Part shown: piece after piece, positions 49,701 through 58,727 of the stretch
Layout of the letters: every line of letters begins with the position of its first letter
Position numbering within the stretch: the stretch's first letter is position 1
Source: an uncultured Caryophanales bacterium
Lineage (GTDB): Bacteria > Bacillota_I > Bacilli_A > RFN20 > CAG-826
Direction: 5' to 3'
Length of the DNA: 64,000 nt
Assembly: GCA_946414655.1 (NCBI GenBank)
Contig: CAMKPL010000003.1
Location: forward strand, 103,470-167,469
Notes under the pieces: model-generated
Seen by the model: the letters and a program-made list of their open reading frames with translations, nothing else
What the model was told of the DNA's origin: nothing
Databases searched by the model: none
Position numbers and translations under genes: made by a program

Positions 49701-50525
49701 TTCAATGTTTGCTAAATAGTAGGCGATGTATTCTTGGTCTTCCTTATAAGCTTGGAAGTCTTTTGCATATTGCTCTTTCGCAGCTAAATAGTCGTTATAT
49801 TTCTGAAGATTCTCATTATATTCCTCCATTTTATGGAGATAGTCTTCGTAGTTTTCCCTCTTATTTAAATAAGACTGGTAGTCTTCAAGGTATTGGTTAT
49901 AAACACTGACTTGTTGATCATATTCCAGTTCACTTTTTGGACGTCGATCATAGTAAGCAAGTTCTTCAAGATATTCTTCGTAAATCGCGTTTAAATCTAC
50001 TGCTCTGTTATAGGATTCATTAATAAATGAATTATAAACTTGTGGAGCAATATCAAGGTTTAACTCATAATACACATCAACATTCTCTAAACCTAAAGAC
50101 GATGGGAAAGACGCCACATAAAGATCACCAAAGGTGACAAATGCAATATTGGAGTTTGCCATAACATAGCTTGGTGTCCATTTCCATTCTCTTCCGTTTG
50201 TATCAACATAACTTTTCTCATGGGCGAAAACATATTCCGTGTCTCCGACCAAAGATGTTTTAACATCATCGTCTTTAAAGGATTCCGAGTAGATAAGTTT
50301 ATTTGATGAAGATTGATTTAAATAATCGACTTCGCTTTGATCAAGTTTTATTCCGCTTTTAGCTAAGAAATCTCCGGCGTTTAAATAAGCGATGTGACTT
50401 CCATCAGAATAATCAAAAAGACCTTCCGCATTTCCATAGGAGAGAACGGAAGAAGATAGCGCTAACGGAAGCGCACAAGTTAGTACGCCTAATGAATAAA
50501 CCAGTCTATAGCAAAACTTATTCAT
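46740..50525 (-). CDS. Large surface protein with coiled-coil Tyr/Glu-rich region and InlB-like repeats, C-terminal TM
   Basis: Signal peptide; YNENLQKYNDYLAAKEQYAKDFQAYKEDQE; ITWxxxxxxxxxYPEGADVSY-type B repeats; C-terminal TM. Confidence 0.7.
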   Translation of the reverse strand: MNKFCYRLVYSLGVLTCALPLALSSSVLSYGNAEGLFDYSDGSHIAYLNAGDFLAKSGIKLDQSEVDYLNQSSSNKLIYSESFKDDDVKTSLVGDTEYVFAHEKSYVDTNGREWKWTPSYVMANSNIAFVTFGDLYVASFPSSLGLENVDVYYELNLDIAPQVYNSFINESYNRAVDLNAIYEEYLEELAYYDRRPKSELEYDQQVSVYNQYLEDYQSYLNKRENYEDYLHKMEEYNENLQKYNDYLAAKEQYAKDFQAYKEDQEYIAYYLANIEQNTKEYQEFGIKFENSRYQLSAMNVAYIHDTVRQSSMADYILSNTVASVLARKDELSALGVPNDLIDAADGATVKLRTCFREYKALTNDEARYSYYYINYNYIKSNANILLRSLERLGRYPSVRNLAQDRGKLPQYNTLIFQLIYFCNAVNDNIVYNYEAYNQSTGKGDMSRPGAAILDENFQIDGSTYKTWLQGYEYIDTSKTATPATGILPTEQVVPLEPPKYLDMPTEPSLVQKPVAPAVVNEPIVPEEVLEPIEYDPDAVAPELPSVLDVAANLNLLNAYRDGKVVQKDPLTESVEITINGYRNVELNKDKVAIFYDYDNTPLHFVFFEGTGVIYDYDLPVKPGDGVYKNFLFDYWADANGNPITLGDLSVSADIFPVFENGQQERWEITWVYSEIDSETNEVLGGNVPTSPKVPTKEATEEHYYVFKEWSPEVKQATENATYTAVFDELNIYDITYEIDGNLVASKERQNYLPNAPKTYEDSEGTYYVITGWTKEGSTEPGLEKIVGDTLYHASVEKYYTITWNILGEVSKERYPEGADVSYKGIVPEEIRSDQYYSAFEFDQELGKANSNRTITATYVDHNYPQVLLDVDNYIINLTGNYLPKELPLNESNLPTSYNSSSYHYEITGWTLNGSTYVAEFEKTPFIGGGITYNFVGETLKVDASLKQLNEVDISYLLSLVRDGKLTETPMNIVFKDGEVFFTSNQVRYLAMRNAANISLVFNDLGNKSYSVSVVVKTSASQDVLIPDFYPQVTLKKNIDYLHSQVYYGEEEINASFTYGVTKFRAQINLLYDIIPTYNVSFSASNAVEVRLSKTSGHVGDQVHLDYTIKNGYHLEFVSAYTKGGDVVQIDSQNNIIVPTDDVIINFVCSRVNYSLNLYVDDALYASYSVSYGDTITLPTYIKKVGDETYEYLFTGWGINSETISVTEDTDLHAQFIKVERDQKSEKKTSNAVKIAGYVAVGTLSTGLVVGLFFIFRKIIKH

Positions 50526-50575
50526 GTTATTACTATTATCGTTGAGTCAGCATTAAATTACAATTTAAACAAATA

Positions 50576-50602
50576 AAAAGGTGAGACAACGCTCACCTTT
50601 TG
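50576..50602. terminator. Intrinsic terminator
   Basis: AAAAGGTGAGACAACGCTCACCTTTT. Confidence 0.8.
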
Positions 50603-50619
50603 TTAGTTAATGATTTGGC

Positions 50620-51870
50620 TTACTTAAGTTCTTTAGCCCAGTCATGAGCTTCAACTTCGCCTTGGACTAATCCGTCTTTAGCTGCGGCTTCACCAATTAA
50701 TTGTTTGGCACGGCGGACAGAGAGTTCGGATTTAACCTTGAAGACAAGTGGAATTTCTTTGTAAAGTCCTTTTCCAGAAGCATCTCCAATTGGGAATGTG
50801 CTATCCTTGTAGGCCTTTGGATCAAGGGCTAAATAAAGTTTTAGACCTTTACCGGCAACCACAACCTTGACATAAGTCTTGGTATGGAGACGGAATGTAT
50901 CACCACTGTTGGAAACACGGGATTTAATACCATAAGAGAGAATTTCACTCTTGATTTCGTTGTAATGCTCTTTGAGAACTTTATCAGCTTTGCTTAAACG
51001 TTCTGCGAAAGATATTCTTTCGAATGGTTCGGCAGCTGGTTTAGCTGGAGCAACTACTGGAGCTGGTTTAACAACTGGTTTTGGTTCTGGTTTTGGTTGT
51101 TCGACAACGTGTTCAACAACAACCTTCTTTTCAACTGGTTGTTCACCGCGACGTTTTCTAAACATTGGTAATTCGTTGATGAGGTTTTCATAGTAATCAT
51201 CATTACTATCCTCGGAACGACGTTTTAAATTTAATTTATCATCATAAATTGACATATCTGCATCCTCCTTAAGAATGGCGTTACGTTTATCGTCATAGAC
51301 GTCTTGGGCTTCTTCGCGAGCCATCTTGCGAATTTCCTCTTCTTCTGCACTTCTTTCATTAGCACGTGCTTCAAGTGATTGTAAAATGTCACTATAAGCG
51401 CAGAGTGTGGTAAACATCACACCGAAGAAGAAGAATGCTAACGAAGCAGCTACAAATGCTTTGCCAATCAGTGCACCATCAAGTGCAAAGACTTGTTTCA
51501 AAACAGATTGGGTGCCATCAACTGTAACCATTAATCCACAAAGTGAAAATGCATTAAGAAGAATTAAAACAAAGGTCACACCAAACCAAATAAATGATTT
51601 GTATTTCTTACGGATTAAGATGACAATCATCCACCAAATGTAGCAGAAAACAAACAAAACAAATACGATAAAGAAAATCAAATATTTGCCGTTGTCAAAT
51701 GCGAATGAAAACAAAGTTTTCGCTCCACCTAATAAAGTAGTTGCACCAGAGTAAACAGCAGCAACTTCTTCAACAAGAATTGGGGCGAGGAAGAAGAGCA
51801 ACAATGCGACTGCAAAAAAAGCAGCAGCAATCGCAAAGGAGATGATCTTCATTTTTGATTTAACTTCCAT
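50620..51870 (-). CDS. Membrane protein (about four TM) with conserved C-terminal domain
   Basis: TMs, Pro/Val linker, C-terminal SFAERLSKADKVLKEHYNEIKSEILSYGIKSRVSN... domain. Start refined to MEVKSKMKI after GGGAGG SD. Confidence 0.65.
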   Translation of the reverse strand: MEVKSKMKIISFAIAAAFFAVALLLFFLAPILVEEVAAVYSGATTLLGGAKTLFSFAFDNGKYLIFFIVFVLFVFCYIWWMIVILIRKKYKSFIWFGVTFVLILLNAFSLCGLMVTVDGTQSVLKQVFALDGALIGKAFVAASLAFFFFGVMFTTLCAYSDILQSLEARANERSAEEEEIRKMAREEAQDVYDDKRNAILKEDADMSIYDDKLNLKRRSEDSNDDYYENLINELPMFRKRRGEQPVEKKVVVEHVVEQPKPEPKPVVKPAPVVAPAKPAAEPFERISFAERLSKADKVLKEHYNEIKSEILSYGIKSRVSNSGDTFRLHTKTYVKVVVAGKGLKLYLALDPKAYKDSTFPIGDASGKGLYKEIPLVFKVKSELSVRRAKQLIGEAAAKDGLVQGEVEAHDWAKELK

Positions 51871-51965
51871 AATTTTCCTCCCGTTGCTGATATTGTAAAA
51901 CAATAGGAAAAAAAGTTAAAGAATAAATTTTAAAAAATAGTTGAGTTTTGCTGGGAATTTTGAAT

Positions 51966-52838
51966 TTATCGATTGTTTTTGAAGTATCCAAACACTTGGA
52001 TATGACGTGGTAAGACGTCTAAAACAAGATCGCCCTTCATTCCTTCCTCGCCATCTAAACACCACGAACCTTTTTCTGAAGTGGAAATTTCAGCATGTTT
52101 GGTGCTAATTATCGTAATCTTCTTTCGATGGAAGATATAGTTAGTTAAACCATTAAAAATGGTTGTCGGAGTAATATAGATATCCATTTCACCATCAAAC
52201 AAGGAGTTTTTCGGATTGACTCTAAAACCACCTACATTGACTCCGTTAAGGCACATCAAAAATGGTGTTTCAAAATCAAATTCTCCTTGATCACATTTCA
52301 AATGAACTTGAACTCTTTTCTTTGTGAAGACTTCTTTCACAGCTTGATTGTAATAAGCGAAACGTCCAAGAACCTTCTTTTGTTTACGAGGAACAATGTA
52401 AGAAATATCGGTGTATTGGCCAATCGCAGCAACAAATGTCCAGTATTCGTTATTTGCTTTGCAAATATCAATTTCAAAAACCTCATGATTTTCAATTACT
52501 TTGATTGCTTGGCGGATGCTTCCTTTAACACCAAATGACTTACCCGAATCATTTACAGTTCCCGTTGGAATGTAACCAATAATTGGTCTTTCTTCTTTAT
52601 TTAAAGGAGCGATGGCATTAACAGCGTCTTTTAAAGTTCCGTCACCACCGCAAACAATAATCACATCGTAACCGTTTTTCTTTGCATCGCGACAAGACGA
52701 CATTAAATCTTCTACTGAAAAAGTTAAATGAGGTTCAACACAATCAAAAGTTTTGCGTAGTCTCTCAATAATCTTGTTATGCTTTTTAAATTTACGTTGT
52801 AATCCGGTTTTATTTGAATAAAGATAGAGTGCCTTCAT
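51966..52838 (-). CDS. Diacylglycerol kinase / YegS-like lipid kinase
   Basis: VIIVCGGDGTLKDAVNAI, GYIPTGTVNDSGKSFG, LDGEEGMKGD. Confidence 0.92.
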   Translation of the reverse strand: MKALYLYSNKTGLQRKFKKHNKIIERLRKTFDCVEPHLTFSVEDLMSSCRDAKKNGYDVIIVCGGDGTLKDAVNAIAPLNKEERPIIGYIPTGTVNDSGKSFGVKGSIRQAIKVIENHEVFEIDICKANNEYWTFVAAIGQYTDISYIVPRKQKKVLGRFAYYNQAVKEVFTKKRVQVHLKCDQGEFDFETPFLMCLNGVNVGGFRVNPKNSLFDGEMDIYITPTTIFNGLTNYIFHRKKITIISTKHAEISTSEKGSWCLDGEEGMKGDLVLDVLPRHIQVFGYFKNNR

Positions 52839-52913
52839 ATCTATCTTCTAATTTTAATTTAATTATTTTATATATCAATGTTATGATTAAGTTAACAAAG
52901 GAGAAATCTAATC

Positions 52914-53165
52914 ATGGGATTTGTTTTTGGCAAGTATTGCATTTATCTTCAGTTTGCTGATGGAGAAAAGGCCTTTTTAATGACGAAAAGAGGCGATCAT
53001 ATTATGACAACATCTAGCGTTGGAAACGCTGAAAAGTTTATGACACAAGGTGGAGCAGAGAATTATTTCTATAATAACGATGTCGCTCATGGAACCAATT
53101 CAAACTTTTCTCGCGTTGTTGGCGCTTGGGTTTATTCTGACGGAAAATTCTTCCGTATGGGTTAA
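52914..53165 (+). CDS. Hypothetical protein (83 aa)
   Basis: Intact ORF with SD AAAGGAGAAATCTAATC; no family recognised. Confidence 0.6.
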   Translation: MGFVFGKYCIYLQFADGEKAFLMTKRGDHIMTTSSVGNAEKFMTQGGAENYFYNNDVAHGTNSNFSRVVGAWVYSDGKFFRMG

Positions 53166-53175
53166 TTAATTTGAA

Positions 53176-53216
53176 AACGACTACTCGCTACATTTGTGGC
53201 GAGTTTTTTTATTTAT
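53176..53216 (+). terminator. Intrinsic terminator
   Basis: ACTCGCTACATTTGTGGCGAGTTTTTTT. Confidence 0.75.
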
Positions 53217-53250
53217 AGACAGACAAAGAAAATATCTTTAAGATAAACGT

Positions 53251-54330
53251 ATGAATTCTGATTTAGAAAAACTACTCGAACTTAGGGCAAGAATGTCCTA
53301 TCTTTTTGCTTTACGAGAAAAAAGAAAACGAGATCTTGTTGATATTGCTAAGCACATTGAAAAACAACAAGAATACATCAGAGAAGAAAACCGCAAATAT
53401 AACAATAGTCTCAAATTTAAACCAGAATTAATTAAATACAAACAAAGATACGATGAATTGAAGTGTAAAAGATATGGATTTATTAATCCAATCGATTATT
53501 TAAGTTCATTAGATATTTTGATTTATATCGTCACTGCTATTGTCGGAGTTGTTGCTGGTGGCACTGTGTTCTTTATTTTTAAGGAAGAATGGTTACATAT
53601 TTCCACTTGGGCATATTCCGTATTCTTCCAAGTTATCTTCCATCTCTTTGCGCTAATTGTTTTCGCCCTTGTATTTGCAGTTGGGGCATTATTGATTGTG
53701 GGATTTGGACTAATGGTCTCCTGGTTAATTTGCTTACCAATCTGGCGAAAGCGTGAAAATGAAATATATGCGCTTAATGGATATTTATTTGGAAGATTTG
53801 GACAAAAGAAGGATCCATATCTTCCACACGAAAAAGCTAAGCAAGCTTGCGACAATGAAGTTGCTCGATACAAAAGAATCATTGACGATGATAATAAGTT
53901 AGCCAAAAAATATGTTGATGAATTACGATACACTGAAAATCAATTCAATAACACCACTTTCATTATCAAAAAAGAAGATTACAAATATTTGGATTATTTG
54001 ATTTATCTAATGTCATCTAACCGTGCAGCGAATATTTATCAAGCTCTACAACTTTTAGATGCGCAGCTCCGTCACAACGAGTTAATGGAAAAGATTGATT
54101 CATTAGAAAACTCCATCAATTCCTCACTAAAATCGCTCGAAAAGACCATTCAAGAAAATACATTTGCGATTCGTTCATTAGAACAATCCTTTATGACGGA
54201 ATCAGCTGAAATCAAATCCTTAATTAGAGAAGGTAACGAGATTAGTTCGATGCAACTTAGTAAATTAAAAGACATTGATAACGAGGTTGCTTCAATACGC
54301 CGTAGGTATCCTGTTCTAAGATTTGATTAA
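53251..54330 (+). CDS. Coiled-coil membrane protein of unknown function
   Basis: Helical N-terminus, two or three TMs, coiled-coil C-terminus. Confidence 0.65.
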   Translation: MNSDLEKLLELRARMSYLFALREKRKRDLVDIAKHIEKQQEYIREENRKYNNSLKFKPELIKYKQRYDELKCKRYGFINPIDYLSSLDILIYIVTAIVGVVAGGTVFFIFKEEWLHISTWAYSVFFQVIFHLFALIVFALVFAVGALLIVGFGLMVSWLICLPIWRKRENEIYALNGYLFGRFGQKKDPYLPHEKAKQACDNEVARYKRIIDDDNKLAKKYVDELRYTENQFNNTTFIIKKEDYKYLDYLIYLMSSNRAANIYQALQLLDAQLRHNELMEKIDSLENSINSSLKSLEKTIQENTFAIRSLEQSFMTESAEIKSLIREGNEISSMQLSKLKDIDNEVASIRRRYPVLRFD

Positions 54331-54344
54331 TTGGTCACCAAAAG

Positions 54345-54380
54345 AAAAACCCGTTCCGAATTGGAAACGGGTATTTTTTT
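54345..54380. terminator. Bidirectional terminator
   Basis: AAAACCCGTTCCGAATTGGAAACGGGTATTTTTTT. Confidence 0.85.
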
Positions 54381-54384
54381 CGGG

Positions 54385-54456
54385 TGACCCTAGAGAGAAT
54401 CGAACTCTCGATTCAACCTTGAGAGGGTTGCGTCTTAGCCGCTTGACCATAGGGCC
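54385..54456 (-). tRNA. tRNA-Glu (CTC)
   Basis: Reverse complement GGCCCTATGGTC...CAACCCTCTCAAGGTTG...AGTTCGATTCT...TAGGGTCA; CCA not encoded. Confidence 0.92.
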
Positions 54457-54463
54457 AGTGTGA

Positions 54464-56128
54464 TTATTTTAAACTAGTCACAGCTAAATTAATACGACGA
54501 TTTACTTCTTCTTTTCCTAAGATTTGTAGGACACAGTAGAGATTTGGGGAATTTTTCGCTCCACAAAGAGCAACGCGAATCATTTCCGCGACATCTCCAA
54601 CATGACCTTTATATTGATCTGGTGATTGTTTATAGATTTTTCCAGATTCAGCAAAACCATGTCTAACACCAAGTTCTTTCACTGTTGAGAACCAAACATC
54701 ATTGGCAAGGGAGTAGTCATTACTCTTGGCAAAATCTTCTAAAACTTTTTTAACAACAGAAGATTCAATTGCTGGGTTAAATGGATAACCATCTTTAACA
54801 ATTTCGGCATATCTTTCTGGGTAGAAAAAACCAATAATTGGGTAGACTTGAGAATAGTTGCTAAAGTCTTTTCTCGCCTTCTCTCCACCACGTTCGATAT
54901 TTAATGCTTTAACCGAGATTTGCTGGTATTTTTTCAAAAATTCATTAAGTTTTACATCAAATTTTTCAGACCACTCTAAACAACGTTTATAAAGTTCTTC
55001 TGCACTAAATAATGCGATAACTTCCTTACTAAAGAAATCGAGTTTATCTTGGTCAAATAGAACACCATCAAGACTCATTTTCGAGAAGGAGAACTTAAAT
55101 TCATCAATATTGTATGATTTGTTCTCAGCAGTCCATTCTTCAAAGTTAGAGTTGGCAATGCTCATTAAATAAGCTTTAAGAGCTTCTGCTGGATAGCCGC
55201 CTTCTATAAAGTGGGAGACACTTGCTTCTGGATCTTTACGTTTCGAAAGTTTACGTTTATTTCCGTTATCAAGCTTCATAATCACTGGAAGGTGAGCGTA
55301 ACGAGGAAGTTTAAAACCTAAGGCATCAAATAATTCTAAATGAATTGGTGCGGAAGAAATCCATTCCTCACCACGAATAACTGTTGTCGTTCTCATAAAG
55401 TGATCATCAACAGCATGGGCAAAGTGATATGTTGGTAAACCATCAGATTTCATAATGACAATATCGAGATCATTTTCAGCAATAGAGATATCGCCACGAA
55501 TTTCATCATGGAATGTCACCTTATTGTTGTGGTTTCCTAAGGAACGGAAACGGATAACATAAGGTTCTCCGTTTTTAATACGTGCTAAAGCATCATTTGG
55601 ATCAATGTTACGACAAATGGCATAATCACCGTAATATCCAGGAATTTCTTTATTCATTTCTTGGATTTCACGAGTTTCTTCAAGTTGTTCTGCTGAGCAG
55701 AAACACGGATATGCACGTCCTTTAAGCATTAATTCTTTAATGCAAACGCGATAAATATGTTCACGTTCGCTTTGTCGATATGGACCATATTCACCAACAT
55801 CTTTTTCACCAAGATATCCTTCTTCAGGAGCAACACCAAAGAAAGAAAGTTGACGAACAAGTTCTTCACCACTACCTTCGATTTCACGTTTGGTATCAGT
55901 ATCTTCTAATCTAAGATAAAAAACACCTTTGGTGTCTTTAGCAACTTTATGAGCAACTAAGGATGTAAAAAGAGATCCAAGATGAAGAAATCCAGTTGGG
56001 CTTGGAGCAAAACGAGTTACTTCTGCTCCTTCTGGAAGTTTTCTTGGGGGATATTTCTTCTCTAAATCTTCGATTGTTTCGTTAATTTCTGGGAAGATGT
56101 AGTTTGCTAATTCTGTAAAGTTTGCCAT
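54464..56128 (-). CDS. gltX: Glutamate--tRNA ligase
   Basis: RFAPSPTGFLHLGSLFTSLVAHKVAK, FYLRLEDTDTKREIEGS, KRKLSKRKDPEASV. Confidence 0.92.
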   Translation of the reverse strand: MANFTELANYIFPEINETIEDLEKKYPPRKLPEGAEVTRFAPSPTGFLHLGSLFTSLVAHKVAKDTKGVFYLRLEDTDTKREIEGSGEELVRQLSFFGVAPEEGYLGEKDVGEYGPYRQSEREHIYRVCIKELMLKGRAYPCFCSAEQLEETREIQEMNKEIPGYYGDYAICRNIDPNDALARIKNGEPYVIRFRSLGNHNNKVTFHDEIRGDISIAENDLDIVIMKSDGLPTYHFAHAVDDHFMRTTTVIRGEEWISSAPIHLELFDALGFKLPRYAHLPVIMKLDNGNKRKLSKRKDPEASVSHFIEGGYPAEALKAYLMSIANSNFEEWTAENKSYNIDEFKFSFSKMSLDGVLFDQDKLDFFSKEVIALFSAEELYKRCLEWSEKFDVKLNEFLKKYQQISVKALNIERGGEKARKDFSNYSQVYPIIGFFYPERYAEIVKDGYPFNPAIESSVVKKVLEDFAKSNDYSLANDVWFSTVKELGVRHGFAESGKIYKQSPDQYKGHVGDVAEMIRVALCGAKNSPNLYCVLQILGKEEVNRRINLAVTSLK

Positions 56129-56196
56129 AAAATTTGTTTCTCAATATTTGTCTTGAAGTATTATACATTATTTTTTATAATTATAAACGCTGAATT

Positions 56197-56270
56197 GCAG
56201 ATGTAGTTCAGTGGTAGAACACTACCTTGCCAAGGTAGTTATGCGGGTTCGATTCCCGTCATCTGCTCCA
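56197..56270 (+). tRNA. tRNA-Gly (GCC)
   Basis: GCAGATG...CTACCTTGCCAAGGTAG...GGTTCGATTCC...CATCTGCTCCA. Confidence 0.95.
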
Positions 56271-56277
56271 AAGAAAT

Positions 56278-56312
56278 AAAAAACAGTGCTTAGCACTGTT
56301 TATTTTTTATTT
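56278..56312. terminator. Bidirectional terminator
   Basis: AAAAACAGTGCTTAGCACTGTTTATTTTTT. Confidence 0.8.
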
Positions 56313-57349
56313 TCTTGTTGTTCCTCTTGCTCTTTTTTCTCGGCCTCTATAGCCTCTTTTAGCATCTTCTCATATTCTTCTTTGCTTTTCTTAATTTCTT
56401 CTTCAATTTTGCTTCGATCTTCTTCAGTGAGTTGGTTATTTCGTTGCAGTTCAGCTAAAGTTCTTTCACTTAACTCAATCGAAGCTTTGGAATAATCATC
56501 ACTAGAAGCAATGAAGATATTTCTTAAAACACTAAAGTAGTATGGAATAAATGGAATTAAAAGGATCAAGGATACAAATAAGCCAATAAATAAAGAACGA
56601 GTGGCATCAAGTTTTAAAAGGAGTAGTGATCCAGTTGCACCACCAGCAAAGGTGATAATAAACCACAAAGCGACATACCAAACAGCACCATAATATTCTT
56701 TTAAAAACTCTTTTCTTCTGTTACGAGATGCAAGAGCATAAAGGCGATTCACAGCCTTCATTGGCATTGGCTTAGTTGTCATTAAATTAATATAGAATTT
56801 TTCACTATTAACTAAGCAATGTCTAATAAACGTATAACATCCAAAAAATGAACCAGAGATTGAAGAAATTGTTATTGTGATATTTGCTGGTTCAAAAGCC
56901 ATAAATTTATCCATGGCAACACGCATTGATGAAACGTCTTTTGCAGCCTCAATTTCAGTCAAAATCTCCGCAAATCCTGGTTGAACCTTTAAATAAGCGT
57001 AATAAAGAATAAGTGTTAAAACCGTGCTAAAAATGATTGAAATAAGGATTGCTTTTATGAAACCAACAATCGCTTTAAATCCACTAAAAAAGATGCCTTG
57101 GAAATAGAGTGGATAAAAGAAGAAAAACGACTTAATTGGAGCGTTTTTTGAAACGTCGATTCCAGCAAGTGTGGAGAGATATGCAAAAGTGAATGGTAGA
57201 ACAATAAAAGGAATGGTTAAAATGATTGTCACGCCACTAAAAATATTTAGAAGTAACGAGCAGGCCAAAATGAAAACATACATCACTGTTAAAGTTAATT
57301 TGACAGAGAAGTCTTTTTTGTAATCTTTCCAGCTTTCTTTTCCAATCAT
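56300..57349 (-). CDS. Membrane protein of unknown function
   Basis: Multiple TMs and a charged coiled-coil C-terminus; overlaps the upstream ORF by 4 nt. Confidence 0.6.
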   Translation of the reverse strand: MIGKESWKDYKKDFSVKLTLTVMYVFILACSLLLNIFSGVTIILTIPFIVLPFTFAYLSTLAGIDVSKNAPIKSFFFFYPLYFQGIFFSGFKAIVGFIKAILISIIFSTVLTLILYYAYLKVQPGFAEILTEIEAAKDVSSMRVAMDKFMAFEPANITITISSISGSFFGCYTFIRHCLVNSEKFYINLMTTKPMPMKAVNRLYALASRNRRKEFLKEYYGAVWYVALWFIITFAGGATGSLLLLKLDATRSLFIGLFVSLILLIPFIPYYFSVLRNIFIASSDDYSKASIELSERTLAELQRNNQLTEEDRSKIEEEIKKSKEEYEKMLKEAIEAEKKEQEEQQENKK

Positions 57350-57948
57350 TCTTTTTTGTCTCTTAAATTAATACAGGAGATATCGTGAACCGCATACATC
57401 ATTTGTTCTTGGTTAAGCGGTTTAACATCCTTGCTCTCATAAAAACGAATTGCTTCTTTTAGTTTACGAATATAAACAAGGGAGTGTTCATCATCATAAT
57501 TGATGATATTACACGAATCATTAACTAGTGCGATTGGCACAAATAAGGATTCATCTAAGTTGATAATAGATGATAATTCTTTGAGTTGTTTTTTGGCGAT
57601 TAGTACCGGATTATCAACATATGAGTTTTTGTTCTTTCCTTTTAATAAAAAGGAGTTATCGGTACTTTTGCCATATAAATCTGCCTCACAATAGAAATCA
57701 TAGAAGACATAGATGAACTTGTTTGCGAACATTAAGTGATCAATAACAAGTTTAGAATTATCATGACTCTTAAGAGTCAGAAGATTAATTAAGTAATAAT
57801 CTTTGTTCATCGCTAAGCGATAAACTTTATGTCCATAGATTTCACGATACTTTTTTCGATAAACAAATCGATAAAGATAAGGAAAAGCAATAGTTAGTAC
57901 TATTGCAACTCCAAGCAAAATAATTAAAACAACAAATAAGACGGACAT
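57346..57948 (-). CDS. Single-TM protein with NERD-like nuclease-related region
   Basis: N-terminal TM. Start refined to MSVLFVVLI so that it no longer overlaps deoD. Confidence 0.5.
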   Translation of the reverse strand: MSVLFVVLIILLGVAIVLTIAFPYLYRFVYRKKYREIYGHKVYRLAMNKDYYLINLLTLKSHDNSKLVIDHLMFANKFIYVFYDFYCEADLYGKSTDNSFLLKGKNKNSYVDNPVLIAKKQLKELSSIINLDESLFVPIALVNDSCNIINYDDEHSLVYIRKLKEAIRFYESKDVKPLNQEQMMYAVHDISCINLRDKKE

Positions 57949-57952
57949 CTTA

Positions 57953-58669
57953 TTATGCAAATGATTCAGCGGTTTCGATCGCAACATCAATCATGTTATG
58001 AAGTCCAGTTTGACGTTGCTCAGCAGTCAAGCGACCCTCTTTAACGAAACTATCAGTAACAGTTAACATAGTTAAGGCACGCTTGCCAAGCTCTTTAGCA
58101 GTGACATATAAGGCGTAAGATTCCATTTCTACACCCATAATTCCTAAAGCAGCCCACTTTTTCCAGATTTCCTTATCATGATCATAGAAGACATCAGCAG
58201 CAAAAATGTTTCCAATGTGATGTGGATATTTCTTCTTTAAAAGAACTTCACGCGCTTTAAGTAAAACATCAAAATCAGCTAAAGCTGAATATGTTCCGTT
58301 TAATCCGTATTGGCTCATCCAATTGGAGTCGGTAGAAGCACCGGCGCAAAGTAAAACATCAAAGAAATCGATGTTTGGTTGGTATGATCCGCATGTTCCG
58401 ACACGAATAATTGTCTCAACATCATATTCGGCAAAAAGTTCATGAGAATAAATACCAATGGATGGATGTCCCATACCAGAAGCCATAACTGAAACACGTT
58501 TTCCGTTCTTGGTTAAACCAGTAAAGCAAAGATTTCCACGAACTTGATTAACAAGTTTCACATCATGTAAAAAGTTTTCGGCAATCCATCTTGCACGATT
58601 TGGATCGCCAGGCATTAAAACGACTTTCGCAATATCGCCTTTTTTAGCCTCATTATGTGGTGTAGCCAT
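57953..58669 (-). CDS. deoD: Purine-nucleoside phosphorylase, DeoD type
   Basis: MATPHNEAKKGDIAKVVLMPGDPNRARWIAENFL; GMGHPSIGIYSHELF; RVGTCGSYQ; GVEMESYALY. Start refined to MATPHNE after AAGGAG. Confidence 0.93.
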   Translation of the reverse strand: MATPHNEAKKGDIAKVVLMPGDPNRARWIAENFLHDVKLVNQVRGNLCFTGLTKNGKRVSVMASGMGHPSIGIYSHELFAEYDVETIIRVGTCGSYQPNIDFFDVLLCAGASTDSNWMSQYGLNGTYSALADFDVLLKAREVLLKKKYPHHIGNIFAADVFYDHDKEIWKKWAALGIMGVEMESYALYVTAKELGKRALTMLTVTDSFVKEGRLTAEQRQTGLHNMIDVAIETAESFA

Positions 58670-58727
58670 ATAAATCTCCTTATTGTCCGTTTGATATTTT
58701 ATCAAATAGCAGAATAGATTTCATTAT

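Noticed and set aside
57949-57990. ORF-track start of 57346-57990 overlapping deoD
   Set aside because: A better start (MSVLF...) at 57948 removes the overlap, so no unusual gene overlap is claimed.
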